Assembly: GCA_022494885.1 (NCBI GenBank)
Contig: JAGVSM010003417.1
Location: 248,001 to 312,000, forward strand
Reading direction: 5' to 3'
DNA from: Micrasema longulum
Lineage: Eukaryota; Arthropoda; Insecta; Trichoptera; Brachycentridae
Length of the DNA: 64,000 nucleotides
In this document: positions 41,734 through 52,120 of the stretch, in pieces
How positions within the stretch are numbered: position 1 is the first letter of the stretch
How the letters are laid out: the number at the start of each line of letters is the position of its first letter
The notes under the pieces: model-generated
Told to the model about the DNA's origin: nothing
The model's database searches: none
The model's input: only the letters and a program-made list of their open reading frames with translations
Made by a program: the position numbers and the translations under genes

Positions 41734-41830
41734 TAGAATTATAATATACTAGAAGGCGCGTAGAATCACGTTTGCACACATCGCACTGAATCCACAAATC
41801 TGAAATCCCACCTGCGCGCATGCGTGAAGT
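41734..41830 (+). repeat. Possible second P-like terminus
   Basis: CATAGAATTATAATATACTA resembles the 24-bp end CATAGAATTAAGAATAGTCC of the P-like element at 49858, including the CA start. It is followed by AGAAGGCGCGTAG. No partner end was found. Weak. Confidence 0.25.
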
Positions 41831-41839
41831 GGCCGGGCA

Positions 41840-43005
41840 ATGTTACCAGACTGCGAAGAATTTATTATCATACAAATATAAGATAATTTTGTGTGTTATG
41901 TTATGTTTTACCACAGCAAATATCTTACTAACTAGAATATAAAAAAAACAAGTACTTTTATTAGACTAATGTAAAAAAAATAATTAAATAATCATTGTGC
42001 AATTAAGTAAATTAATACCGTTTAGTATTATACTAAGGTTAATTTTTTTACACCGAGCGATTTTTCCTTTAATTACAATTTACTTAAATTTTTTATCGTT
42101 TTAAGGTTGGCACTTTTTTTCTTAAAAGCCTATTCAAAATACAAGAGAGAATCAAGTAAACTTTGAAGTCGAATTAAATTCTGACACTACTGTCAGTTTC
42201 CGAAACGAGCGGCTTGATGCAAAAAATAAATTTGGCTAGATTCTGCCCTATTTACATATAAGAGTATCTAGGTGTAAGGAAGTTGCCACAGAAAAAAATT
42301 ATTCGTTATTATATTTATTTCGTCTTTTTTACTATCTTCCGGAGTGTACGTATCGAGACGTTAAAAGAGCCGGCTTTGTAGTCGCTCGGTGGATAAACAC
42401 AGACGATCTTTAAGCATATCGTCTAGGCGAGTGTCAAAAGTCTTTTAAAAATCATGTTTAAGCAAGAATTTTTGCTTGAGTTGGGATTTATTGGAGTTTA
42501 TAATCGCTTTGAAGTGGGCACATTCTATCACAGAAATCAGCTTAAAATATAAATGAGAACTGTTTAATGTTAATGAAGTAAGGAACGCGGACTTATTTTT
42601 GCGGTCATTCATTGGTTCGTTTCAATCATATGTCGAGATGACAAGTAGGTAAAACATACCGAGGAAGATAAAGATAGTACAGAAGTTAAGTATACCGTCT
42701 CGATATGTACAGATGAAGACAGGGTTCATAATCGAGGCCCTGGTCTCAACTTTCTAGTCTCAATAACTTTAAAAAATGGGCTAGATTTGTTTTGGTCAAG
42801 TCAAAATACATCAGCGACAAACTTTCGTTAAAGTAGATTTAAGCATATCAGCTATAAGCTTCCTGCTTAAAATAGCAATTTATAAAAACAATAATATTTT
42901 ATCATAAAAAACCTAGCGAGTGTATGCAGAGCGGATTTTATACGCAAATCATGTAAATTTATGCACATGCGAAGTTTGTGTGAACATAATTATTTTTTTC
43001 CATAT
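41840..43005. other. Mostly AT-rich, nothing assigned
   Basis: One short rep-J-like phrase (TCATAATCGAGGCCCTGG, about 42728) is present. 42350-42480 has moderate GC with AGTCGCTCGGTGGATAAACA. No coding frame is supported. Confidence 0.35.
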
Positions 43006-43009
43006 GGTC

Positions 43010-43185
43010 AGGTATCAGGGCAGCAGGTCTATCGAAGAGATGATATATCGGAATGTAAACGAAGGGCGGGGCGGGTCGGCGCTAAAATACCACACAGATC
43101 TCGCCTCGGGCCCTAGTCCACGTGACCACACACGCACGCATACCGCGCGACACACGTCTGACGTACCAGGAGAACATGAATGTAA
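43010..43185. other. GC-richer unique stretch
   Basis: CGAAGGGCGGGGCGGGTCGG and CGCCTCGGGCCCTAGTCCAC, then a CACACGCACG run. The 89-codon frame at 42920 has no recognisable content. Unassigned. Confidence 0.25.
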
Positions 43186-43827
43186 ATAGGAGAGGAGAAC
43201 TTTACTGTCCTTATTACAATGACAGTGATATTAATAAACCGTGGATGTTATGATACCCCGGCACGTGCTGAGGTGGTGATAAAATAAGTATTTGAATTGT
43301 TGTGTGTGTAGGCGTATGGCTTGTTGGTGCATACAATGCACAGGGCATTTATAATCACGTCTTGTATACAAAATCATAAAAAAATATTATGAAAATACAT
43401 TTAGAAATAAATACATGTAGGCACTGACACATAAACAATTTTTGTACAGTCTTTATATTCGTATAAATTCTGTTTGTAACATATGTACCACCATGTAAAA
43501 GTGCATCAAGGAAATTTACAAATAAATAACGATTGAATATTTATTTATTTATTCATTCAAAAATTACACATTAAATTACATGAACTATTAAGGCTGTAGT
43601 TAGGAAAAAAGCACGAAAAATGAGGAAATCATGCGATTTTGCTATTTAAAAATGAATGTTTTTTTTTAAATCACGCAAAAATAAAAATAATAAAAAAACA
43701 TAAATTAGACAAAAGCAATAATTTTTAGAGGTATTTCTATTTAAAAAAATACTTAAAAGTTTTATTTAACTAAGATTTAATCACTTTTCGACCAGCAGAT
43801 TTCGACGCCATTTCAAACCAAACTATC

Positions 43828-43910
43828 ATCATCATTCCCTTTCCGCACCTAATAGTGCAATGGGCACTGGATTGGTACACCAATCGCAGCATATCTCGAT
43901 CAATGATTTT
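43828..43910 (-). mobile_element. SINE2, 3' half (split)
   Basis: CATCATCATTCCCTTTCCGC, GGGCACTGGATTGGTACACC and TCGCAGCATATCTCGATCAA. It continues at 44445 after a 0.53-kb insertion. Confidence 0.75.
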
Positions 43911-44444
43911 TTTATCTACCAACTTGTAAAAACAATTGTACCTCGAATTTATTAATTAGACGTACCTGTAGAAATTATAATGGACTCAGTATTGATGTAG
44001 ACATTTTTAACTGCACGTTGCATTTGTACAGAAAATTTCTTCATGGGGTCGATTATTTGGGATAGTGCATCTTGAGTGGTTTATGCTATGTATATGTGGC
44101 GCATGTAATGTTTATGTTCGTGTATGTTTTATATGTGCGTTCATGTATGTGCGTGGACGGCTCGGAGTGTACATTCGGTATTTTCATTTATTTTAATTTA
44201 TTACCTCCATGGAAAACGCAAAAGTCAACAATAATTCTTTTCTCACTTAAAATTTTTATTTACTTTTATTTTTTTTGTCACATTTAATGTTTATATCTTT
44301 TGCATAATTTATGAAAACTTAATTGGTCTTTTTATGTTAAAAAATGTTGTGTTTAATACTTATTATGTATGACTGTATGTTTTCTGAATAAAATAAAATA
44401 AACAAATAATAAAAAAATATTTAAAAAAAACAATTTTGTTACAT
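43911..44444 (+). mobile_element. LINE 3' part inserted in SINE2
   Basis: 44062-44420 matches the reverse of 6095-6445. It ends TTCTGAATAAAATAAAATAA plus an A-run, directly against SINE2. The upstream 43911-44060 extends further 5' than the 6-kb copy. Spurious long frames arise from the TG-rich middle. Confidence 0.72.
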
Positions 44445-44615
44445 AAAAGTGAGGTGATCAGTCTTACGCTTTAGGTACCAGTCCGGGGCCTATGAAATAT
44501 TCTAGTGAGAAAACACCCTATTAAATAAATATTTCATTTTAACCATGCGGGAATCGAACCCGAGGCCTCTTGCATGGCAGGCAAACGCGCTGACCATTAC
44601 ACCACGAGGCCATAG
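44445..44615 (-). mobile_element. SINE2, 5' half (split)
   Basis: GTGATCAGTCTTACGCTTTA-like text, CGGGAATCGAACCCGAGG and CCATTACACCACGAGGCC: the SINE2 head in reverse with a good B box. Joins 43828-43910. Confidence 0.8.
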
Positions 44616-44744
44616 AAAGCGTCTACTCATTTTTAAGTAATGTTGCTCATTGTTGATATTAAAATTGTATATTTTTCTTTGAACTTTTTTTGTAAATTAT
44701 TTAGTATCAATAGTATCCTATTTTATTTCTCACGTCTTTGGCTA

Positions 44745-44848
44745 TTCCAATGCAAAAAATAATGTCAATCGGTAGCTCCGTTGAGACGTGAAGGAAACAC
44801 AAACAAAAAAAAACACATTCGCATTTATAATGTAAGTATGGATGGACG
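44745..44848 (+). mobile_element. LINE/RTE-type 3' end
   Basis: AATGTCAATCGGTAGCTCCG, then an A-rich run, then ACACATTCGCATTTATAATG and TAAGTATGGATGGA. The phrase TCGCATTTATAATRTAAGTA(TGGA)n is a common RTE-type 3' terminus in insects. Coding sequence is absent. 44850-45485 has nothing further assigned. Confidence 0.5.
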
Positions 44849-45584
44849 GAGTAAACCGTAAAAAAAGTTGTGTCCAATATCTATTTAAAATTGTAACATA
44901 ATACGTTTGTATACATAATTTCCGAATTAAGTAAAAAAAATCCTTGTCAAAAACATATTGGCGCTTGTTGGCATAAAAATATCGTATTTTAATGTTATTT
45001 AATAGGAATCATCAATAAAAAATAGTTCAAATACCATCATCAAAAATCCCTTAATCATCGATTGGCCACACGCATTCTTTTTTTATTATCTTTCAAATCA
45101 TATTTTAAAAAAGGTTCTGCACACTTGATTGATTGAAGGATTTCCTTTAATTGAGTTTATTGTTTTGGCTCAATCGATCATAAAACAGATGATCGCGTTT
45201 AGTATATTTATAAATAATTAATTTAATAAAGTGTATCGAAAATTAAATATAATATTTTAATTATCATTTTCCGAGAAAATTACACAGCAAAATGCATTAA
45301 CGGTTCTATTGATGCTTATTTATAAGGCAAGCTGCTAATGATCAATTTCACGCAAGATTTATTTATTTATTTACATTTTTTATCAAAATACAATTCCATG
45401 ATCATTTTGCTCAGCTAACAAGGGTACATACCCCGTTCCAAAGATGGGGTTGAACTTAATTTGCTAATTTGCTATGGCAACAGTGTTTCGATTTTAACAA
45501 ATAGGGTCGCGTTGGAAAGGTGACATTTCAAAAAATATTTTTAATGTCAATAAAGCTTCGTTTCGATCAATCGTGTAAAAGTTA

Positions 45585-46145
45585 TTCCATTTTGAAAATT
45601 GAAAATGAATCGAGCGAGGAAATTCGTGGAATTTTGATTTTTTACTTCCTGAAAGGCAAAAATGCGTGGCAGGCCCTTGATTTTTTTTGCAGTTTGTGGT
45701 GACGATGCTTTAACAAGACATGTAGCACAACAATGGTTCAAGCGGTTTCGTTCGGAAAATTTCAATGCCAAAGATGCACCTCGATCTGGGCGACCCATCA
45801 CGGAAAAAGTCGACGAAATAATGGAAACAGTCTATGAAAATCCACATGCGACCACTCGTGAGATTGCTTAAGAGTTAAGCATTGGTCATAAAACTGTTTC
45901 AAATCATTTGCATTCCGCTGTATTGGTCAAGAAGCTCGATAAGCGGGTGCCGCATGAACTGAGTGCAAAAATTGAATAGACCAAATTTCCGCATGCAATG
46001 AGCTGCTGAAAAAAATCAAAAACAAGCAACTGTTGAAACGAGTGATCAATGGAGATGAGAAATGGATCACGTACGACAATATGTAGCAGAAACGGCCGTG
46101 GAAGAAGCGACCAGAAGCTCCAGAAACAGTCGCAAAGCCGACGTG
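45585..46145 (+). pseudogene. mariner transposase remnant
   Basis: Frames joined by shifts give NESSEEIRGIL and KGKNAWQA, AVCGDDALTRHVAQQWFKRF, APRSGRP, TTREIA, HKTVSNHL, KKLDKRVPHEL and, about 46005-46090, INGDEKWITYDN. These are the paired helix-turn-helix domain, the linker and the first catalytic Asp (GDEKW, codon 46054-46056) of mariner. Stops at 45868 and 45976 and frameshifts inactivate it. Sequence ends near 46145, so the other two catalytic Asp residues and the 3' inverted repeat are missing. I could not see a clean 5' inverted repeat. Confidence 0.88.
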
Positions 46146-46251
46146 TGGTATAAAGATACTAAATACATCTAAATACAAAAATCTAGGCTCTGAAAAACGC
46201 TCAAACAAAGGAAGAACGGTGAAAGAATAAATAAATAAATAGAATATTTAT

Positions 46252-46592
46252 CTACCAGGAGCACATAACATCGAGCAGATGAAAAAATGACTGAATGAAT
46301 TCACAAGTGACCCGTTGGCATCTTCTTTGCAAAAAAATAATAAGGACATGCCCGTTTATTAGGGGCACATAATATCAAACAGGTGTATGAGTAACTACTT
46401 AGATTATTTTTTTTAGTGTAAAATTATAATGTTGGTTTTTTTATTGCATTATGACAAATATAGGTACCGAGTAAGATAACATTAAAAAATAATTCAACTA
46501 TACCAGGGAACAAAAAGCATTAATTAAATAAAATGGTAATCTACCAGGATCACATAGCATCGAGTAGACGTACAAACGACTACTTGTAATAA
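46252..46592 (+). repeat. Three spaced copies of a ~40-bp phrase
   Basis: ACCAGGAGCACATAACATCG (46256), TTAGGGGCACATAATATCAA (46358) and ACCAGGATCACATAGCATCG (46543), each followed by an AGxxGxxTxxxxxACTAC-like run. Spacing is about 100 and 185 bp. Class unknown. Confidence 0.4.
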
Positions 46593-46919
46593 TGTATGTA
46601 TCGTATCACCCTAATATCCGATGGCGCGACATGCCGTCTTTATATTGGGTCCATACACGGAATTAATTAAATGTCTTTTTACAAATTATTGTGAGTCGCA
46701 GCAAGACACGTGACGAACACTATTAATATTCTAATGAGACAAGAACAAAGACTAAAGATTTACGAAAGATACGCGACAAATTTGAAAATTAGTATTTTAC
46801 CGACACACGTTTTTTTAGTAGGTGAAAACAGTTTTCTATTCAAGAACTAAACCACAAAAAACGGATGTAATATTAGGATAAATAAAAACATATATTTTTT
46901 ATACACTTAAGTTCAATAT

Positions 46920-47175
46920 TACTTAATAGCCCTAACGCTCCTATATACCTCCGTGAAAAATTTCAACGCTTATAAGTTCATGGTTTACCCCCTTCGTTTT
47001 TATTCTCAAAGCACCCTCTTTAATTCCCATCCACAATTCTTCCTTCTTCTTTAACTAATACGGAGTCCAGTGTCCATACGGCTCGGCTCTGTAATCATCT
47101 CCCATCCACTATCAAAGACGTTTCTTTAGAAGCTCTGTTTAAATCACGCCAGAGGAAACATCTCCTTTCTCTTTC
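46920..47175 (+). pseudogene. LINE RT C-terminal fragment
   Basis: Frames give APIYLREKFQRL-like text at the start and, from 47060, TESSVHTARLCNHLPSTIKD with EALFKSRQRKHLL. ARLWNxLPxxIK...FKxxxKxxL is the usual LINE RT ending. Several frameshifts. Confidence 0.6.
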
Positions 47176-47209
47176 TTGATCTCTACTCTTTTCCTTTATC
47201 TTTTTTTTA

Positions 47210-47714
47210 TTTTTTTATTTTATTTTTTTTGTTTTTTTACAATAAACATATGTGATAAAACATAGTATTAAAAAAATAAAGCATAATTACATAGCAATGA
47301 AATACATATTAATAGTAAAAATAGTAAACAAAAAAATGCCACAAAGGCGTGGCCTGTTCGTGGGTATACGAGAAAATGTTAATGAATTTTTGCTCCTCTA
47401 ATAAATAATGAACAGTGATAATATTTTTGTGCAACATAAGAAAGAAAAAATAAAATATTCTGTAAAAGATAATATGGTATTTTTTTATAGTAATTATAAA
47501 AGGAAATAAAAAATATTGAAAAAAAACACAAAAATATTCCTTATTATTAAAGGGCAACAAAATAAATCATAGAAAGAAAAAAAACATATCTTGAGTTTGA
47601 ATCCAGGATAGTGCATGTTTTTTAAAAGAAGGAAAATTTTTAAAGTTTGGAATCAATGAAATATTATCAGTAAAAAAATAATTAAAAATATTTTTTCTTT
47701 TTTTGCATTGAAGA
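47210..47714 (-). mobile_element. Probable LINE 3' UTR
   Basis: The T-rich start (reversed A-tail), a hairpin near 47338 (GCCACAAAGGCGTGGC), and AT-rich body without frame resemble the 11.4-11.76 kb LINE tail in layout. It abuts a SINE2 fragment at 47715, so it may have split that SINE. Confidence 0.35.
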
Positions 47715-47838
47715 CTAATGTGGATATTCATATATTTATTTACACATATTTCATTGTCCATGGGCTGGTACCTATAGCGTAAGATTGATCACTTCATCCG
47801 CATGTATCAAATTATTGAGATACGCTGCATTTGCAGGG
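47715..47838 (+). mobile_element. SINE2 body fragment
   Basis: TTTCATTGTCCATGGGCTGG, CGTAAGATTGATCACTTCAT and GAGATACGCTGCATTTG match SINE2 after its head. The tRNA-like head is missing or eroded. 47840-48270 has nothing assigned. Confidence 0.6.
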
Positions 47839-48278
47839 GCTTCTGATTTTGCCAAATTTCCTCAAAGTTGTTATTTAATCTTTGATCTTGAAATTGGGCA
47901 CACATATACATATTCTAAAAAATAATAAAAAGCAGAACCCTGAAGATCTGGAATGACCGGTATTTGAAAGAACCGACTTGACAGGAAATTTAAATATTTT
48001 TTCTAACATTTTTTAATGCCTTTGATTTCAGAAAAACTCAAAAAATTGGCTACGAGCTGACACAAACCCTCGCCGGCCACGGTAATTTTATAAGCCATCT
48101 TCACGACTTTAAACTCCCAGAAATCAATAGCGGTCCATGTGTCCATAAGACACCCAAAAATATTCATCATTTGCTGACGTATAGTCCCTTTTTGGCTTAG
48201 AGAGATGCAGTTGCAGGCGCGATATAAGTCTGTATGAGGACCAGAAGCGCTATTCCGAATCTTCTCTACCCCCTAGAG

Positions 48279-48553
48279 CAGTAGTGGCCAAACCGTGGCG
48301 CATGCGCCAAACGTGGCGGATTGAACGATCACAGGTGGCGCATTGCATTCTTGTGGCCATTATTTTAAATAGGCATCATGACGTAATTTACTTAATTAAA
48401 TTCGAAGCGAAAGCATAGCGAAGCAGTTCCAATTCCTATTTTACAACCCCAAACGTGAACGTAAGAAGGTAAAAAAAGTTCGAGTTGTATGGCGCATCTG
48501 ACCTTGTACGTGAAAAAATTGGCGCATGGCATACAAAATGCTGGCCACCACTG
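48279..48553. mobile_element. hAT-type MITE with 8-bp target duplication
   Basis: It starts CAGTAGTGGCCAAAC and ends CTGGCCACCACTG, the CAGxGGTGGCCA-type inverted end of hAT elements. The flanks are CCCTAGAG (48271-48278) and CCCTAAAG (48554-48561), an 8-bp duplication with one change. The 275-bp interior has no frame but repeats GTGGCGCAT-like phrases four times. It is a non-autonomous copy; no hAT transposase is in the window. Confidence 0.88.
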
Positions 48554-48561
48554 CCCTAAAG

Positions 48562-49535
48562 AGTGGTTAATTTATGGAATATTTATTTTCTACGAACAAA
48601 TATATGTTCAAAAAGGCTATACAATAATGGAAAGTGGAGCTGGGTAGAAGTAAAATGGATTATCTTATTCGCCCACACCAATATTAAATCAACTGCTCCA
48701 CAATGTTATGTTTTTGTTATTTTATTGTGCGTTTTATAATATAAATAATAAAGGTATACATTAATAATTATTTCATTATTAAATACGTAGTGTTTAAAAC
48801 CGTCTAAACATTTTGTAAATTATTTCTGTATAATAAGTCTTCTTTGTATATTCTCACATGTAAAAATAATAAAAAGAGTGTATTGTTAAGTGTCCTCGGC
48901 ATGGGTAACCCCATTGAGGTCAAACTATTTCTATTATGAATCATTGTTAATATTTAGAAAAAAATGAATAAATAAAACAAATAAATATGCAAGGAAAATA
49001 AATGACCTCCCATAAAAAACATCCATGCAGTGCCCTATAAAAGAAGGTTCATTATACCATTCAGTTTTCTAGTATATTATTTCGAATGTAAAAATTTTAT
49101 TAACCAAAGTAATAATTTATATTATAATTTTATCGAAACGGATTGACAAAGACAAGGTAATAAAAATGACATTTCGTTGGATAAATATAATAATATCTAA
49201 ATTATATTTGAAAGCGTTCAAACTTTATGAAATTAGAGGCATTTTATGGCAGATTTTATCTGCTTGACAAGATATTTAGAATGACGACAGAAGCAGTAAG
49301 TTGTTAGCAATATAAAAACGAATTAAAAATTAAATTATATGTATAAAATAACTCGGTGCGAAGCTGTCTATTCTATAACTGCTGTTAATATTTGAAAGGG
49401 GTGTTAGAAATAAACATTAAAGGATCGTTTACTACGCCATGCGCTTCTAATGCTCAGATAAAAAGTGCAATGCAAACATTTTTTTTTCATAATTTATTAA
49501 AAACAAAAACGCTTTGATTTTAAAAATTTAGTTAC
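48562..49535. other. AT-rich, nothing assigned
   Basis: No coding frame. A short SINE2-like phrase (ATGCAGTGCCCTATAA, 49026) and TTCTAGTATATTATTTCGAA (49066) have no clear partners. Confidence 0.35.
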
Positions 49536-49539
49536 TTTA

Positions 49540-49740
49540 TTTCAAACAATTTAGTAATTTCTAAACTCTACCTTGATAAGGAATCTTGTGTGACTTCGAA
49601 ACCGGTCGGTAATAAAATAAATATTAAGAGGTTAAAAACAAAAACGTTTCAATTTTAATTATGTAAAAAAATAACCACAAAGTAGGTGCTTCAAATTTAA
49701 ATATTACAAATAGCTGTTTATTGTTGATATTTATTCTTTA
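49540..49740 (+). mobile_element. PLE terminal repeat, second copy of the 4-kb family
   Basis: CGAAACCGGTCGGTAATAAA, GAGGTTAAAAACAAAAACGT and AACCACAAAGTAGGTGCTTC parallel 4230-4320. No endonuclease frame precedes it. Confidence 0.7.
49566..49606 (+). ncRNA. Degenerate hammerhead-like motif
   Basis: ACC, TTGATAA (consensus CUGANGA with C3 and G8 changed), stem GGAATC/GACTTC with a six-base loop, then GAAAC, CGGTC and GGT. ACC and GGT can form stem I, just as in the 4.2-kb copy. Two independently decayed copies keep the same stems, which supports the reading, although both have lost catalytic bases. Confidence 0.5.
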
Positions 49741-50002
49741 ATTTAACTGTATTTTTTTCTTTTCTGCTTTAAAAAAAATATTTAAAACCATTTTATTTAG
49801 TTTAGTTGATTTTTTTTCTGCCATTCTTCTTAATACAATTTTTTATATTATCAAAGCCATAGAATTAAGAATAGTCCAGAAACCGCATACGCACATCAAA
49901 CAGAAGGCGACTCAACTACTCATAAATGAGTAGGTTTACGTTTTGCCCCATTAGTTTCTTTATAGACGTCGCTCAGTACGCAACTCCTGATTTGAATTAA
50001 CT

Positions 50003-50083
50003 ATGCCGTGTTGTGTCCTTTTAAAGTGTAGAAATACTGCTAGGATCTTAAAGAAACAGAATGGCATCACATTTCATGTGTAA
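50003..50083 (+). pseudogene. THAP zinc-finger N-terminus
   Basis: The 26-codon frame starts MPCCVLLKC and has ARILKKQNGITFHV before a stop. THAP domains start MPxCxxxxCxN and have a GxxFHxFP loop, with a C2CH zinc site that binds transposon ends. Here the first two zinc ligands (C3 or C4, and C9) and the FH are visible; the distal C...H pair is lost. It lies 120 bp inside the left inverted repeat, where the transposase of P-like elements begins. Confidence 0.5.
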
Positions 50084-50527
50084 TTAACAAACGAATGTTT
50101 AAGTAGCAAATGAATTATTTAAAGATTGAATTATTTTTTCATCTGTCAGATTGTCGAAGAAACAAAATGTAAATTTCGTTAGTGTTGCCAGGGTAGTAAA
50201 TTGTTTTACCCAACTTTACTCATTTAATAAAAGAACTAATGAAAATTTAACCTCGGATTAAACAACGCCGTGGGGGACATTTGAACGACATTATCTTTAA
50301 AACATCAAATATTATTTGACATGATATAATAATATCCGTTTTGTGTCAAATAAAATTTGTTTTATATTATATATGTTGTGTCAATCAATGTTTCCGCGTG
50401 CACAATAAAATTTTAGAGAAATTAAAAGATTACTTTTTTTTACCTTACATTTGTGTTATGATTATTTTTTTTTCCCAGCAAGTAACATTACCCGGCGACT
50501 TAACGTATGCGCGCGGCGAAAGTGTGT

Positions 50528-50768
50528 CTAAAGCTAGGGTTTCCTAGGACAGCGGTGCCCGTATCTTAACGACCGTAGTGAACGGTGATGCGGTGGACAG
50601 CCGTCGTAGTGGTGACTAGAGAGTGGTTTTATTTTTTAACGGTGTTATCAACACCATTTTTATAGGAAACCACTCTCTAGTCACCGTTACGACGGCTGTC
50701 AACCGCGTTAATGTTCACTACGGCCGTTAAAATACGGGCACCGCTGTCCTAGGAAACCCGAGCTTTAG
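50528..50768. repeat. Long inverted repeat (240-bp hairpin)
   Basis: The left arm 50528-50630 and right arm 50667-50768 are about 90% complementary. CTAAAGCT opens and AGCTTTAG closes; GGGTTTCCTAGGACAGCGGT is matched by ACCGCTGTCCTAGGAAACCC. The centre has a second perfect hairpin, GGTGTTATCAACACC (50641-50655). The arms are GC-richer than the flanks. It lies within the P-like element and may be a subterminal palindrome or a nested foldback MITE. Confidence 0.85.
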
Positions 50769-50959
50769 TGGGGGAATTATTGGACACAGTCCGATGTATT
50801 CAAATATGATTCTACGTTCCTTCTGGACTATTCTTAATTCTATGATAAAAGCATTCAAAACGAAATAAACATGAGTTCATTATTTTATGTGTACAATATA
50901 ATGGCTGTACTCTTTTATTAGAATCTTAATATAAACTAATAAATGTCTGAACACCCGAT

Positions 50960-50985
50960 GACAAACTATTAATTAATAGTTTGTC
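50960..50985. repeat. Perfect 26-bp palindrome
   Basis: Half-site GACAAACTATTAA followed by its exact complement. Adjacent CCCGA and CGGG nearly extend it. Could be a cruciform, a dimer-binding site or a tiny foldback; unassigned. Confidence 0.6.
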
Positions 50986-51244
50986 GGGACAAATATGTTT
51001 TAATTAATACTTTATGTTTATATTTGTATAACGTTTTAGTATTGTAATAACATGTGTATTTCATTGAAAAAAGAATCCCATAATAAATAATAATTACCAT
51101 ATGGTAAATACAAAAATTGAAACAAAAAAATCATAATTGTGGAATTATAATAGACTATCTATTTAAAGTTTATTGGATACAAAAAAAAAACAATTTTTTC
51201 TTTCGTTGAATAATAACCCCTTAGTGAAGTCCGTTTAATTCAAT

Positions 51245-51345
51245 GTTAGTATATGTTCTGAAGATGAGGTAGATACCTCGAAACCGGACGACACAGGTAT
51301 AACTGTTAATTAAAGAGGTTTGTACAAATTAACTATCAAATTAGT
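51245..51345 (+). ncRNA. Hammerhead-like motif, PLE-type tail
   Basis: CTGAAGA matches CUGANGA exactly; then T, stem GAGGT-AGAT-ACCTC, GAAAC, CGGAC and GACACAGG. TGTT before the core can pair with GACA after it. The usual GUC is GAC here. The same extra T after the core is seen at 22.6, 35.9 and 36.9 kb. 51346-52120 has nothing assigned. Confidence 0.4.
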
Positions 51346-52120
51346 GTACATTTCATGCTACAAAGAGTATAAAAGGAAAAATGTTTTTGATATTAAAAAT
51401 AACCACCTTGTTCGGAATCCTTTAAAATACATGGCATGTTATTTAGGTATTAAAAGAAAGACTTACATATTTGCATGTTAATTTTTTTTAAATATATAAT
51501 TTTAAGGTTTTGATGGCGGATGTGCGGAATTTAATAATTTGGACAAGTTTTAATAAGGACAATTACCATTAATTAAAATTCCAATCAATTAATATATTGC
51601 AGAATTTAAAACGAGGAAGAAAACTGAATGTTTAATTTATTTTTAAAATCGTTCGCCCAGTTTATCAGGAAAACATCTACAAATAGTATTTTCTAATATT
51701 TAAGCTATATAACCGTAATTTTTTTTGACCCTGTGTCAACATTTCAACGAAATCGTGATTTGTCTAAATAAAATATTACATTATACTTTAAAATAAAGAG
51801 AGTTACACGTTATAATGAATAATTTATGATTTTTATTTATATTCATATAATTCTCTTTCATAATATTCTGTTTTCTATGATATTTTCATAATTTGATTAA
51901 ATATGTCTTGTTCCGAAAAATCTCAAATGTCGCTAGCCAACAATTTTTCATAAGAGTGTTTAAACCACAGATATATGAAATCCCTCTATTTAGTGGTTTC
52001 AACTTTATACCACTATTTTACAGTAGTTTTTATATATTTTAATGAAATTCAATAATCGATATACTTCCAGTGCATTGTATAGAACTTGAAAATATAGAAA
52101 ATATTGTATAATTATTTAAA

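Larger units (their letters stand above)
49858..50844 (+). mobile_element. P-element-like non-autonomous transposon
   Basis: Perfect 24-bp terminal inverted repeats: CATAGAATTAAGAATAGTCC... at 49858-49881 and its complement at 50821-50844. Flanks ATCAAAGC (49850-49857) and ATAAAAGC (50845-50852) make an 8-bp target duplication with one change. The CA start and 8-bp duplication are P-superfamily features. A THAP-like start is at 50003. The full transposase is absent (987 bp total). A long hairpin occupies 50528-50768. I rate P-like above Kolobok, which also has THAP domains but duplicates TTAA. Confidence 0.78.
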
